Of a stretch of 49,702 nt of DNA, positions 41,080 to 49,702 are shown piece after piece. Each line of letters opens with the position of its first letter. Position 1 is the stretch's first letter. The DNA is taken from assembly GCA_003427395.1 (NCBI GenBank), contig BFEA01000029.1, forward strand, positions 4,072,372 to 4,122,073, written 5' to 3'. A program made the position numbers and the translations under genes. This DNA is from Chara braunii. Lineage: Eukaryota > Streptophyta > Charophyceae > Charales > Characeae. A model generated the notes under the pieces. It worked only from the letters and a program-made list of their open reading frames with translations, was not told where the DNA came from and did no database searches.

Positions 41080-43220
41080 ACTGAAGACTTCCTTACCCTA
41101 TCAGGTGCCTAACCTGCCATTTGTGCATAATCGTCAATCCCGAAGACTACCTCAGCCTATCAGGTGCCTAATCGTATGGCATAAGAATGCCGACTGCATC
41201 ACCCTATCAAGTGCCTAAGTCTCGCGGGCTGCAGCCTATCAGGTGCCTGACCGAAGGAGCGGCAAATGTTGGACATACAGTCCCCTACTAGTGTAGTATC
41301 AAGTGTCAAACCTTCCATGTTCGAGGGAACGACAACCTTCGAGGATACTTTCTGTTTGTGAAAGTTGTCGTGTGTCTTCTACAATAGTGTTGTTGGTGGT
41401 CTAGACTTCGAACTACCGACTATTTGGCACATACAGAATGTTCTCAAAGCGAATTGTCGCGACAACGTGCCAATCAAGTGTCTGACCGAAGGAGCGGCAA
41501 ATGTTGGACAAACAGTCCCCTACTAGTGTACTATCAGGTGCCTAACCTTCCATGTTCGAGGGAACGACGACTTTCGAGGATATTTTCTGTCTGTGGAAGT
41601 TGTCGCCTGTCCCCTACAATAGTGCGTTTTGTGGTACAGGCTTCTCAAAGCGAATTTTGGCAACAACGTGCCAGTGTTGTCGGTAGTCTCTAAAATTGGA
41701 TGACGATGCGTTTAGAAGTCGTCGATGCTCGACAAGAGAAAGGTTGCGTTTGGAAATCGTCGTGTTCAACACGAGGATGGCCTTGGGGAGTTGTCGCGCG
41801 TCCCCTATACTAGTGCTTTTGGTGGTCCTGACTCCAAACTGCCGACTATTAGGCATATACGTAAGGTTCTCAACGCGACAGCATGCCGACACTGTCAGTG
41901 GTCTCAGGAATTGAATAACGAGGGTTTCAGACGTTGTTGTGTTCAACACGATTACGCTTATTCAAGTTGATGCCAGTTACGTGGGCGTCGTTGTCGTGTT
42001 CAACACGATTAGGGTTACTTATGCCAGTTACGTGGATGGCGTGGTGTTCGGGAAATGTATGTCCATGATGTCTCTTTTGTGCTGCCTTTCGGGAAACGTA
42101 TGTCCGTGATGTCTCTTCTGTGCGGTGCTTTTAGGGTTGGCGGATCAACTATATAGCATATGTGCATCAGACACAGTCCGAAGACTGAAGACTTTCTTAC
42201 CCTATGAGGTGCCTAACCTGCCATTTGTGCACTGTCGTCAGTCCCGAAGACTTAAGACTACCTCACCCGATCAGGTGCCTATCCTGCCATTTGTGCACGC
42301 TCGTCAGTCCCAAGGACTGAAGACTGCATCGCATATGTGCATGATAGTTAGTCCTCAAAACTGGCGACTACATCACCCTATCAGGTGCCTAACGTGTCGT
42401 GTGTGCATGGTAGTCAGTCCCGAACTTGAAGACTGCAAACTGCTTCAGCCTATCAGGTGCCTAACCGAAGGAGCGGCAAATGCTGGACACGCGTCTACTG
42501 TAGTATCAGGTGCCTAGCCTTCCATGTTCGAGGGAACGACAACATTCGAGGATACTGTCTATCTGTGGAAGTTGTCACGTGTCCCCTACAATAGTGCTTT
42601 TGGTGGTCCGAACATGAAACTGCCGACTGTTTGGCACATACAGAAGGTTCTCAAAGCGAAGTGTGCCAACGACGTGCCAATGTTGTCGGTAATCTGCACA
42701 ATGCGTTTAGAAGTCGTCGTATTCGACACGAGGGAGATACTGCATCACCCTATCAGGTGCCTAACATGCCGTGTGTGCATGGTAGTCAGTCCCGAAAACT
42801 GCAAACTGCCTCAGCCTATAAGGTGCCTAACTGAAGGAGCGGCAAATGCTGGACATGCGTCTACTGTAGAATCAGGTGCCTAGCCTTCCATGTTCGAAGG
42901 AACGACGACATTCGAGGATACTCTGTCTGTGGAAGTTGTCACGTGTCCCCTACAATAGTGCTTTTGGTGGTCCGAATATGGAACTGACGACTGTTTGGCA
43001 CATACAGAAGGTTCTCAAAACGAAGTGTGGCAACAACGTGCCAATGTTGTCGGTAATCTGCGTGTCCCCTACAATAGTGTTTTTGGTGGTCTGAACATGG
43101 AACTGCCGATTGTTTGGCACATATAGAAGGTTCTCAAAGCGAAGTGTGACAACAACGTGCCAATGTTGTCGGTAATCTGCACAATGCGTTTAGAAGTCGT
43201 CGTGTTCGACACGAGGGAGA
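41080..43220. repeat. Higher-order tandem repeat region
   Basis: Modules recur in a fixed order: TATCAGGTGCCTAACC; CCGAAGGAGCGGCAAATG(T/C)TGGAC; CTTCCATGTTCGAGGGAACGAC (near 41310, 41545, 42515, 42883); GTCCCCTACAATAGTG; GGCACATACAGAAGGTTCTC; and CAACGTGCCAATGTTGTCGG. Spacing varies because single modules are multiplied separately. No coding potential. Confidence 0.8.
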
Positions 43221-43587
43221 TTGTGGAGTTACTGATGACTGCGGTTCCGATCTAAGTTTCTGAACGGATTATAATGATAAGGTTTTATAGTTATGCTTTT
43301 GGTAACGGTGGCGTCATGAATTTCTAAGATTGGTTGTTTGTTTCTTCACCAAAAGAATTTAATTGCCCTATTCAGTATTGCGTAGTCGATATCCAACTCA
43401 TGCGTTGGATAATTGATAACCGTTGACATTCGTCTACGAAAACACGGTGTTCCTACCTTCATAATATTAACCGACTTATTTGTCCTCACAGACACATTAT
43501 GCCTTGGGGCACTTCGTATCGGAGAGTTGAATATCCAATGCCGACAAGTATGGACTGTGTGGCATCTAACATACTACTGATGCGGAT

Positions 43588-46426
43588 ATGCACGACCTCG
43601 CTGTGTGCTCTCCATATTCTGAAGATGTGATTCGTGACAATATCTTCAACTTCAACACGCCTGCTCGTAAGAGAACGAGGGAGTTTGAATTCGATATTGC
43701 TACTTGCGAGAGCAGCTCCCCTGCCGTTCAACGACCACGACCGACACTATCACCCGAATCCGATAATTTATCTTATAAAGCTGATGACTGCGACACTGAC
43801 ATTTCGATATCTGATGTAGACCGCGTCTTATGGGTGCCCAGGGATTCACTCCGGGATCCTGAACATGATTTTTTTCACCATTATGTCGACTTTCGACTTG
43901 CCAGAGAAAATTTGACCTCAATTGAGGAGACGGAAGAGGATGGGCGCTCGAGTGCTTCAATTCCTTCTAGTGTCGATAGTTCTCTTGATAAAAACAATCA
44001 TCCATGCAATGATGATGTCAGCAACTTTGACAATTGTCAGCGAAATCATGACGACACTCATGATGTCGTTTCAGATCTTGATGACATGTTTCCACAAAGA
44101 TTGTTATCAGAAAAGCGTCCTTATACTTATCGAAGGAGAATTTTGAGATCAAACAATGCTTTAGAGTCCATTCATCGGAAGTTGACCAGAAAAGCGTTGG
44201 CAAGCGTTCATGGGAAAGATTGTTGTAGACGGGAGTGTTGTGCATACATGACCTTAGATGACATCAAAGTTGTCCGAAGTGCATATTACTCCAAGGACCA
44301 CAAAAGCAGAGATGCGTGGTGGATTGAAACTCTGAAATGGTTTACATTTGTCAAATACGGCAAGGAGATTGTGCAACCAATTGTGGGAAAAAGAAAGGTG
44401 TGCATTAGTGCATGGTGCTACACGTTAGGTGTATGTAGAAATACATTTATAAACAAACGGATGACCTTGTCAAAAGGTCATGTCATGCCAGAGCATGGCA
44501 GCACTGGACTCAGACGCACATCTGCTATGTATGCAACAATGTATGGTAAACTTAAGTCATTTATACGTGACAACGGAGATTCCATGCCCAACGAGTTGAA
44601 GACAAGAAATGAAAAATCGAGGGTAGTTTTGAGATTGCCCGCATGTTACAATAAGGTCGACGTTTACAAGTTGTTGAAGAAGCAATTTGACAACATGGAG
44701 GTTTCAACTGTTTCTCTCCAGGTGTTTTACAACATGTGGAGAAGACACTTTTGGCATGCAAAATTTCATGATATTGATCAAAATTTCGCGAAATGTGAGA
44801 AGTGCGTGGAATATAAAGAGTCCATCAATTCTGCTAAATACCCAGGAGTGCGTGACCATTTCATTTCTTTGCGTGACAAGCATTTGGACCTTCAGCTCCA
44901 GCATCGGGCGACTTACGAGGGTGGAAGGATGAATCGAAAAGGCTGGCTTCAAACAGTTTGTGCATCATCATTGATGGCATGGACCAAAGTAAGACCAGTA
45001 TTCCACATTTCGGTGGGGAAAACATGTCAAAAACATTTGCGAATGTCCCAATGTTGAAGACGAACTTGACGGCCATCATCACACACGGACGTTCACCGTC
45101 TGTCCATGTTCACACATGGTTTCCTTGTTACCCACATGACTCGAATGTTGTTGTTTCGTCCATCATGAAGGTTTTTCGCGATGTTCATGCGTCAAGCGGC
45201 TTGCCTCCAACCCTCAGGATACAAGTGGATAATTGTTGGAGAGAGAACAAGAATAGATATGTGTTAGCATTAGCCACAGCTTTGGTGAAATTCGGTTTCT
45301 TCAAAGAGGTTGAGTTTGGATTCATGCTAGTACGGCACACACACACAAATGTTGATGTCACTTTTAGTCACTTTTTCCACAAGTTGAAAATTCATGATGC
45401 ATATACTATGGCTGATCTTTTTAACATCATTGTTCGCTCGCAAACTGATCGCTCGTCATGCACATTCATGAACGAAATTGCGGATTGGAGAAGTGTTGTG
45501 AAACCATTTTTAGTGAAGAGGCTGACAGGTCGCACTCGACAACATGCGTTTAGATTTTTTATGGAAGGTGATAACCCTGTGTTCCAGTGGAAGGAGTATT
45601 GTACGAGTTCAGAGTGGTCTTCGCCAATTTACTCTTTTAAGAGAGACGCGGACAAGAGATATGCAGGATCATAATGGCCAATTCTGCCAAAGTCTGTCAC
45701 ACCTGATCCAAATCATAGCGATTTTGTTTCAGGTGTGGAAGGAGTGAAGACATTTGTTGATTGGTTAGAGAACAAACAACACGAATGGGTCGGAATGAAG
45801 GATGAGATCAACTTTTCGAAGGAAAGTGCGTTGTCATACTGGAAAGGGTTTATAGAAACAATTGAAGATCAATTTGGGTCTGAATCTCGAAGGTCGTCGC
45901 TCCAAGCTGGCTTCTGGCCGTCATTGGAAGGAATCGTGAAGAACGATTCACAAGATATTGATATTGTTTTCCTCATGAAAAATGACGAGAACAAAGAGCC
46001 GCTTTCGTAGGACCCGGTAATGAGTGTTCCAAACCAGAGTTAAATCCGTTGACAGACATCGAAAAGGGTCAATTTGTTCTCTTACATCCTTCACAAGATG
46101 ATATTGACGAAGGTGTTCCTGTGTGGATGGGAAGAGTTATTTTCGATGTTGACACCAACGTCAAATCACCGACTTTCAACCACGTCCTCATTGAATATTG
46201 GGTGCCACAACCAGTCGTGAAATCTACCACTGTGCAATATACTAATGCGTGGAAGAAGACATGGAAGAAGGACAAAACGTCACTTGAGCAATGGCAGCAT
46301 GCAGACTGTACTTTGTGGAGGTGGACTTCGAAAAATTCCCGTTTGGAGAACGGGCTGCACATTCCTAAATTAGCCAGAGAAAAGGCTATGGTATGCCTTG
46401 CTCTTCCTGATGATGAAGAACCTTAG
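43588..46426 (+). CDS. DUF7869-like DDE (RNase H-fold) transposase, frames broken
   Basis: The first ORF (43588-45057, 489 codons) has an acidic N-terminus, then CCRRECC (residue ~211), W-rich KSRDAWWIETLKWFTF, KVCISAWCYTLGV, EHGSTG and CEKC (residue ~403). A one-base frame change near 44950 leads to the catalytic core (44958-45674): IIIDGMDQ (Asp 44973), RIQVDNCWRENKNRY (Asp 45228), HTHTNVD (Asp 45354). These fit the D...DN..ENK...HTHxDxD pattern of the family. An in-frame TAA (45672) and a frame change near 46005 lead to the C-terminal part (46049-46426): KGQFVLLHP, PVWMGRVIF, IEYWVPQP. It lies at the right end of the giant element and points outward. The broken frames suggest loss of function or unrecognised introns. 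Family assignment is from memory. Confidence 0.75.
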
Positions 46427-46500
46427 CGCTCTTGGTGTCGAAGAACTTTAGCCTAAAATTTCTCTCATTCCGATATTGTTTGATTTTGCTGTTTTGCAGA

Positions 46501-47019
46501 ATGGTCCAACCATTTGTGACCACAGGATGGCCGCCCAATAACATCGTATGGGGAAGAAACATGTGGTGTGAGATGGGGGCAATTTTTTTCACTTCCGAAA
46601 TTGTTTTTCAGGATTCAATACTCAGTGTCCAAGGTGTGGACGTCGAGCCACATAATTGGGAACATTGTCCCCGACAGTCTCTCTACATTTGTGGTCGAAG
46701 GTGCTGCGGGTCGGGAATGTACCCACGAGAGGTGCTCGCGCCATTCTCACAGATGTATTATTGTGCCGTGAAAGTCTACATCAATAATTCGAGCGTCATG
46801 ACATTGTTTTCTGCGGCGGCATGCATCCAAGGACATTGCAAGGTGTCATTCCTTATTCATAACGACTATTTTGCAAATGCAAGCACGTCCAATGCTGATG
46901 TGCGATGGCTAGCAGAATTTCGGAGGGCGATTAGAGAACAACCGATGTTGAAAATATTAGTAGACGACCTTGTTGACACGACAATCATGTATGTGCGATG
47001 CGGGAATATGAGACCATAG
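46501..47019 (+). CDS. Downstream exon or ORF of unknown function
   Basis: A 172-codon ORF directly follows a good splice acceptor (GCTGTTTTGCAG), and its ATG is one base inside. It has NIVWGRNMWCEMGAIFF, a Cys-rich YICGRRCCGSGMYP and AACIQGHCKVSFLIHNDYF. It probably belongs to the transposase transcript as a last exon or an alternatively spliced product. No family recognised. It ends at a TAG, 840 bp before the right terminus. Confidence 0.5.
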   Translation: MVQPFVTTGWPPNNIVWGRNMWCEMGAIFFTSEIVFQDSILSVQGVDVEPHNWEHCPRQSLYICGRRCCGSGMYPREVLAPFSQMYYCAVKVYINNSSVMTLFSAAACIQGHCKVSFLIHNDYFANASTSNADVRWLAEFRRAIREQPMLKILVDDLVDTTIMYVRCGNMRP

Positions 47020-47035
47020 AAGCGCATGTAGAATA

Positions 47036-47525
47036 CGGGGATCCCGCACATCATGGACAAAATGATACCACTGTTTTAGAAAACTGGACAATTTACAATA
47101 GACGATAGTTAACTTATTGACAATACTGCAATCGGAGTTACTTAATATAGGTCCTGGAGTTCTATCAGTCCAGATACCAAACAAGAGTTGTTTTAAATTG
47201 AGCAGTCTGGTTGTTTTTTAAGATACGACGCTTTAAGATGTACGGGGGCCCTTTAGCACATCATGGGCAAAATTTTATCACTATTTTGGAAGACTGGACA
47301 ATTTACAATCATGACACTTGAAGTTAACTAAGTCGAAAGTCTGATCATCAGGGCAAAAGACTCGAATATTTTACAGCAAGTAGGGGTGCTGCCTGTCAGG
47401 GGGCCTCGCCCTGTTTTTTTGCTTAATATGCAATCTGGTTGTTTGATTTGCCCCGAATCTTTTACAGCAAGTAGGGGTGTTGTCTGTCAGGGGGCCTCGC
47501 CAAGGTTTTTTGTTTAATATTCATT
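47036..47525. repeat. Two interleaved subterminal duplications, right side
   Basis: A block containing GCACATCATGG(A/G)CAAAAT and GACTGGACAATTTACAAT occurs at about 47045 and 47255. A second block, TTTTACAGCAAGTAGGGGTG then GTCAGGGGGCCTCGCC, occurs at 47371 and 47461. They lie between the last exon and the right TIR. Confidence 0.8.
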
Positions 47526-47845
47526 GAGTCTCTGCTTCTTTGAAATTCTTAAGTGGCAAACTTGGTGATGTAAGGGGCGGAGGCCCCTTTGCAAGGCATA
47601 TGACGGTGACCCTTTGCCCATCAGATAATGATTCAGAACCTTTCAAACACAGATTTTGTTCAGTAAGAAGTTTTCTGTGTAGTAAGAAGTTTTCCTTTGT
47701 TAACATCATGGAGTGTTTGTTTTTTAAATGTTTTGAAGTTCGCTTTGGCGGTCGTTATTATATTTTTTATATATCAAAATTCTTCTCGGACCCTCTCATA
47801 AATGTCATTGACGTCTGTTTTGTCCGGTGTCGGATTCATTTTGGT

Positions 47846-47858
47846 ATGTTCACTTTTT
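47846..47858 (+). repeat. Subterminal 13-bp direct repeat, right
   Basis: ATGTTCACTTTTT ends exactly 28 nt from the right terminus. It is identical to 18150-18162 and in the same orientation, although the TIRs next to them are inverted. Confidence 0.7.
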
Positions 47859-47886
47859 GTAAAACATTTCATTTTTAACGAAAACA
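47859..47886 (-). repeat. Right terminal inverted repeat of the giant element
   Basis: Read on minus it begins TGTTTTCGTTAAAA, identical to the left TIR for 14 bases and matching at 24 of 28. Gag sequence of gypsy A starts directly outside. Confidence 0.85.
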
Positions 47887-48809
47887 TCGTTTGCGGCTCT
47901 GACGACAATGGGGCGCATCGATCTAATCAATGATTCGATCTTAGCATTGTGCTCGCGTTGTTCCTTCTTACTTTTTTGCATTAGGCTAACCAGTGTTCAA
48001 GTTAGTTCTAGTATCGCATTTGATTCGATGGGCCTTGCAGGGGCTTCTGGGGGAGGCGGAGGCAGGGCCATAACCGGTAATCCCGAGGTTCTCTCAGGTA
48101 CCGATCTCATAGCGGCGACCTGTTCTAGGTAAGTGACTGGACCGGAGACGAAACCCATATTTTTAAATTCGTTCTGGAGTGCGGCCAGCTCAGCTTTCGC
48201 TCTGGCCAGTTCTGACGAGTCTCCATCTTTTGCGTAATCCTCGCTTTCTAGAAAACTAGCGGTGAATTTCCATTCCATTTCTTCCGCCCCATCCATAATT
48301 CGTTGCATCGTATGGTTGATGGGAGAAAATTGCTTCCATAACTTCACCCTCATCGCCCGACTACGAAGCCCATCGATGAATAAGTCCCTCCCAACCTTCT
48401 CGTCCCTCTCAGATTTGACAAACAGTCTATAGAACCTACTACGATATTCTGTGACATATTCGAGAGGTTTCTGAACTCGGTGTTTGATCATAAAGAAAGC
48501 TTGTTCCGGGTGGATATCATCGAACCTGTTCAGGAAGTCTCATTAAAAGGTCGAAAGATCTATCCAGGCGTAAGTGCTAAATCAGTGATGCTCATCCCCT
48601 CCCAGGTGGGCGGGTATGTTGATCTGAGCTTCGTCGTTATCATATTGTTGAGCGCGTAAGGTAGCTAACCAAGCTCCAACCAGATGGTGTGTCGGGTCGA
48701 AGAGATACAAATGAGGTGGAGCTGTGGGTGCGCGAGCTCGGATGGGTTGCGCGGAGACAAGGGCCCCGTCTAACTATACATTGACGTTTTGTGCCTGATT
48801 GGCGTTCAT
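47887..48809 (-). pseudogene. gag: Gypsy A gag, N-terminal and capsid part
   Basis: The ATG at 48809 starts MNANQAQNVNV, then a TAG. Further on come PPHLYLFDPTHHLVGAWLATL, INIPAHLGGDEHH, a TGA and other stops near 48545, and the capsid core FDDIHPEQAFFMIKHRVQKP followed by YVTEYRSRFYRLF and GLRSRAMRVKLWKQF. The frame then passes through a Pro-rich stretch (ALPPPPPEAPARP) and, after one frame change, a Lys/Glu-rich KSKKEQREHNAKIE. It ends RAAND at the insertion edge. It is the missing half of the gag at 17726-18121. Confidence 0.8.
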
Positions 48810-48953
48810 GTTGGCGGCGGGTCGTCCGACCGATCGATTTCTAAATACTCTAGGATCACATTCGGCGCGTTCCGCTGTCTAGTCCGCCCTCTGTTTGCCA
48901 GATCGCTCCGCGCGGATTACCCTTTTTGTTAATCCGGAAGTCTGCCACGTGTC

Positions 48954-48966
48954 GGCTCCGATACCA
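48954..48966 (-). other. Primer-binding site of gypsy A (tRNA-Met type)
   Basis: On minus, TGGTATCGGAGCC differs by one base from the common TGGTATCAGAGC site complementary to initiator tRNA-Met. It directly follows the LTR end, between LTR and gag, as expected for first-strand priming. Confidence 0.8.
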
Positions 48967-49702
48967 ACCTCACGCCCAGCACGACTTCCTGATCGGAGTA
49001 GGATGGGGGTCTGGAAGTGCGAAAAGGGGGTGTGCCAAGGATCTTAGGAAAGTGGGGGTGGAGTCCCTGGTCGGAATTGAGATCTCCTGTGGCGGGTTTT
49101 AGGGACAATGGTGCAAAAAGGGGCGCACGGATCATATCCGGTGATTCGGTCTTTGGGGATGGGGCTATGGCCTCGGCCAGTTGCGTCGCCGTGGTTGGTC
49201 CCTTGTTTGGTGGATTGGTGGGACACCGTGGCTGTCGCACTGCTGTCAGCGCCCCTCGTAACAAGCTTCGGAGTCCGACGGGGCGGTTCGTAGGCGGAGG
49301 TTGTGCAATCGCTGCTCAGCTTCGGTTCGAGTTCGTCGGGTATATCCCGAGGTCCAGCGTGCTTGGTATTGCTGGCAGTCCTCGCATGATGGGTTGGGCC
49401 AATAGCGAGCTATGAAATTCCACGGTACCACTGTGAGCTGGTGATAGGGAAGGAGGAGATGGAAGGGTGGGAAGTTGGTGGTAATAACGACGAAACCTGG
49501 TGATATGTAGTATTGAGCATTATCCGTATCTGGGTAGTCTAGGCCCCTAGGGTCACGGGTTATAGCCCAGTGGAAATCCCCTGCGCACAAACGGTCGTTC
49601 TCTGTAAGGCTAATGAATGCGATTTCCCGCATCCTTACGATAAATTTCCCCGTCGTCTGAGTTGTTCGCCTTCCTGGTACTCGCGCTACTCCGAATCCTT
49701 CA
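48967..49702 (-). repeat. Gypsy A 5' LTR, partial
   Basis: Matches the 3' LTR at 8556-9350 apart from an internal rearrangement near 49600, and continues past the window. Its inner end lacks the GCGTCACA present in the other copy. A deletion between two TTGG repeats would explain the missing bases. ORFs on both strands here are LTR shadows. Confidence 0.85.

Larger units (their letters stand above)
18122..47886. mobile_element. Giant (29.8-kb) TIR-bounded element inserted in gypsy A gag
   Basis: Terminal inverted repeats lie at the two places where gag is interrupted. Inside are a long minus-strand multidomain gene ending in a Ulp1/C48 protease (25.6-18.5 kb), a plus-strand DUF7869-like DDE transposase gene (43.6-47.0 kb), and a repeat-rich middle with a secondary insertion (TE-R). 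Each terminus has the 13-mer ATGTTCACTTTTT exactly 28 nt inside it, in the same orientation. No clean target-site duplication is visible: the 8 bp outside are GCGAACGG on the left and TCGTTTGC on the right. Eukaryotic KDZ/Zisupton-type elements also combine a transposase with a C48 protease, but membership was not tested. Confidence 0.75.
8549..49702 (-). mobile_element. Gypsy A: Ty3/gypsy element split by a 29.8-kb insertion
   Basis: Minus-strand order: partial 5' LTR (49702-48967), PBS (48966-48954), gag start (48809-47887), giant insertion (47886-18122), gag end with a zinc knuckle (18121-17726), protease, RT, RNase H, integrase, ORF3 and 3' LTR (9915-8549). The two LTRs are near 90% identical by eye over about 650 bp. 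Gag and pol carry several stops and frameshifts. That the two flanks belong to one element is an inference. It rests on shared orientation, matching LTRs, and gag breaking off on one side and resuming in a gag-like frame on the other. Confidence 0.75.

Noticed and set aside
18122-47886. Helitron or Starship identity for the giant element
   Set aside because: No Rep/helicase or tyrosine recombinase (DUF3435) was seen. Terminal inverted repeats and a DDE-type protein point elsewhere.

Overview
This is eukaryotic nuclear DNA made almost entirely of nested, partly decayed mobile elements. A green-plant-lineage host is likely. The best marker is a U6 snRNA-like fragment whose 5' stem-loop is of the plant type. 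The gypsy element's primer-binding site (one mismatch from the common TGGTATCAGAGC type) and the DUF7869-like transposase fit too. A streptophyte alga such as Chara would match, but that is only my guess. No intact conserved host gene was found.

Layout. 1-3312: a (CT)n tract and a non-coding element (TE-L) that begins with an array of hairpins. 3313-5639: no gene seen. 5640-8142: a truncated Ty3/gypsy fragment on + (gypsy B). 8549-49702: one minus-strand Ty3/gypsy element (gypsy A), read from right to left as LTR (beyond 49702 to 48967), PBS, gag start, a 29.8-kb insertion, gag end, protease, RT, RNase H, integrase, an extra ORF3, and LTR (9915-8549).

The insertion (18122-47886) has matching terminal inverted repeats and sits inside gag. 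Its left arm (25.6-18.5 kb, minus) looks like one very long gene: a basic N-terminus, a ParB-like segment, a segment resembling a permuted DNA methyltransferase, a Gly-rich linker, a repeated acidic region and a C-terminal Ulp1/C48 protease. Its right arm (43.6-47.0 kb, plus) encodes a DUF7869-like RNase H-fold transposase. The two genes point outward from a central 17-kb region. That region holds an inverted second copy of the hairpin element (TE-R, 26925-30440), a minus-strand cluster of tRNA-, 28S- and U6-derived pieces (33.35-33.79 kb), and several kilobases of palindrome-rich and tandem repeats.

Main unusual points: (1) the giant TIR-bounded element and its cargo; (2) two hairpin arrays at the same place in TE-L and TE-R, each with a 19-nt core and arms that change together, as expected for a folded RNA; (3) the tRNA/28S/U6 composite; (4) gypsy A's ORF3, joined to pol by an ATGA overlap. 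Frameshifts and in-frame stops are common, so most coding features are fossils. All comparisons were made by eye.
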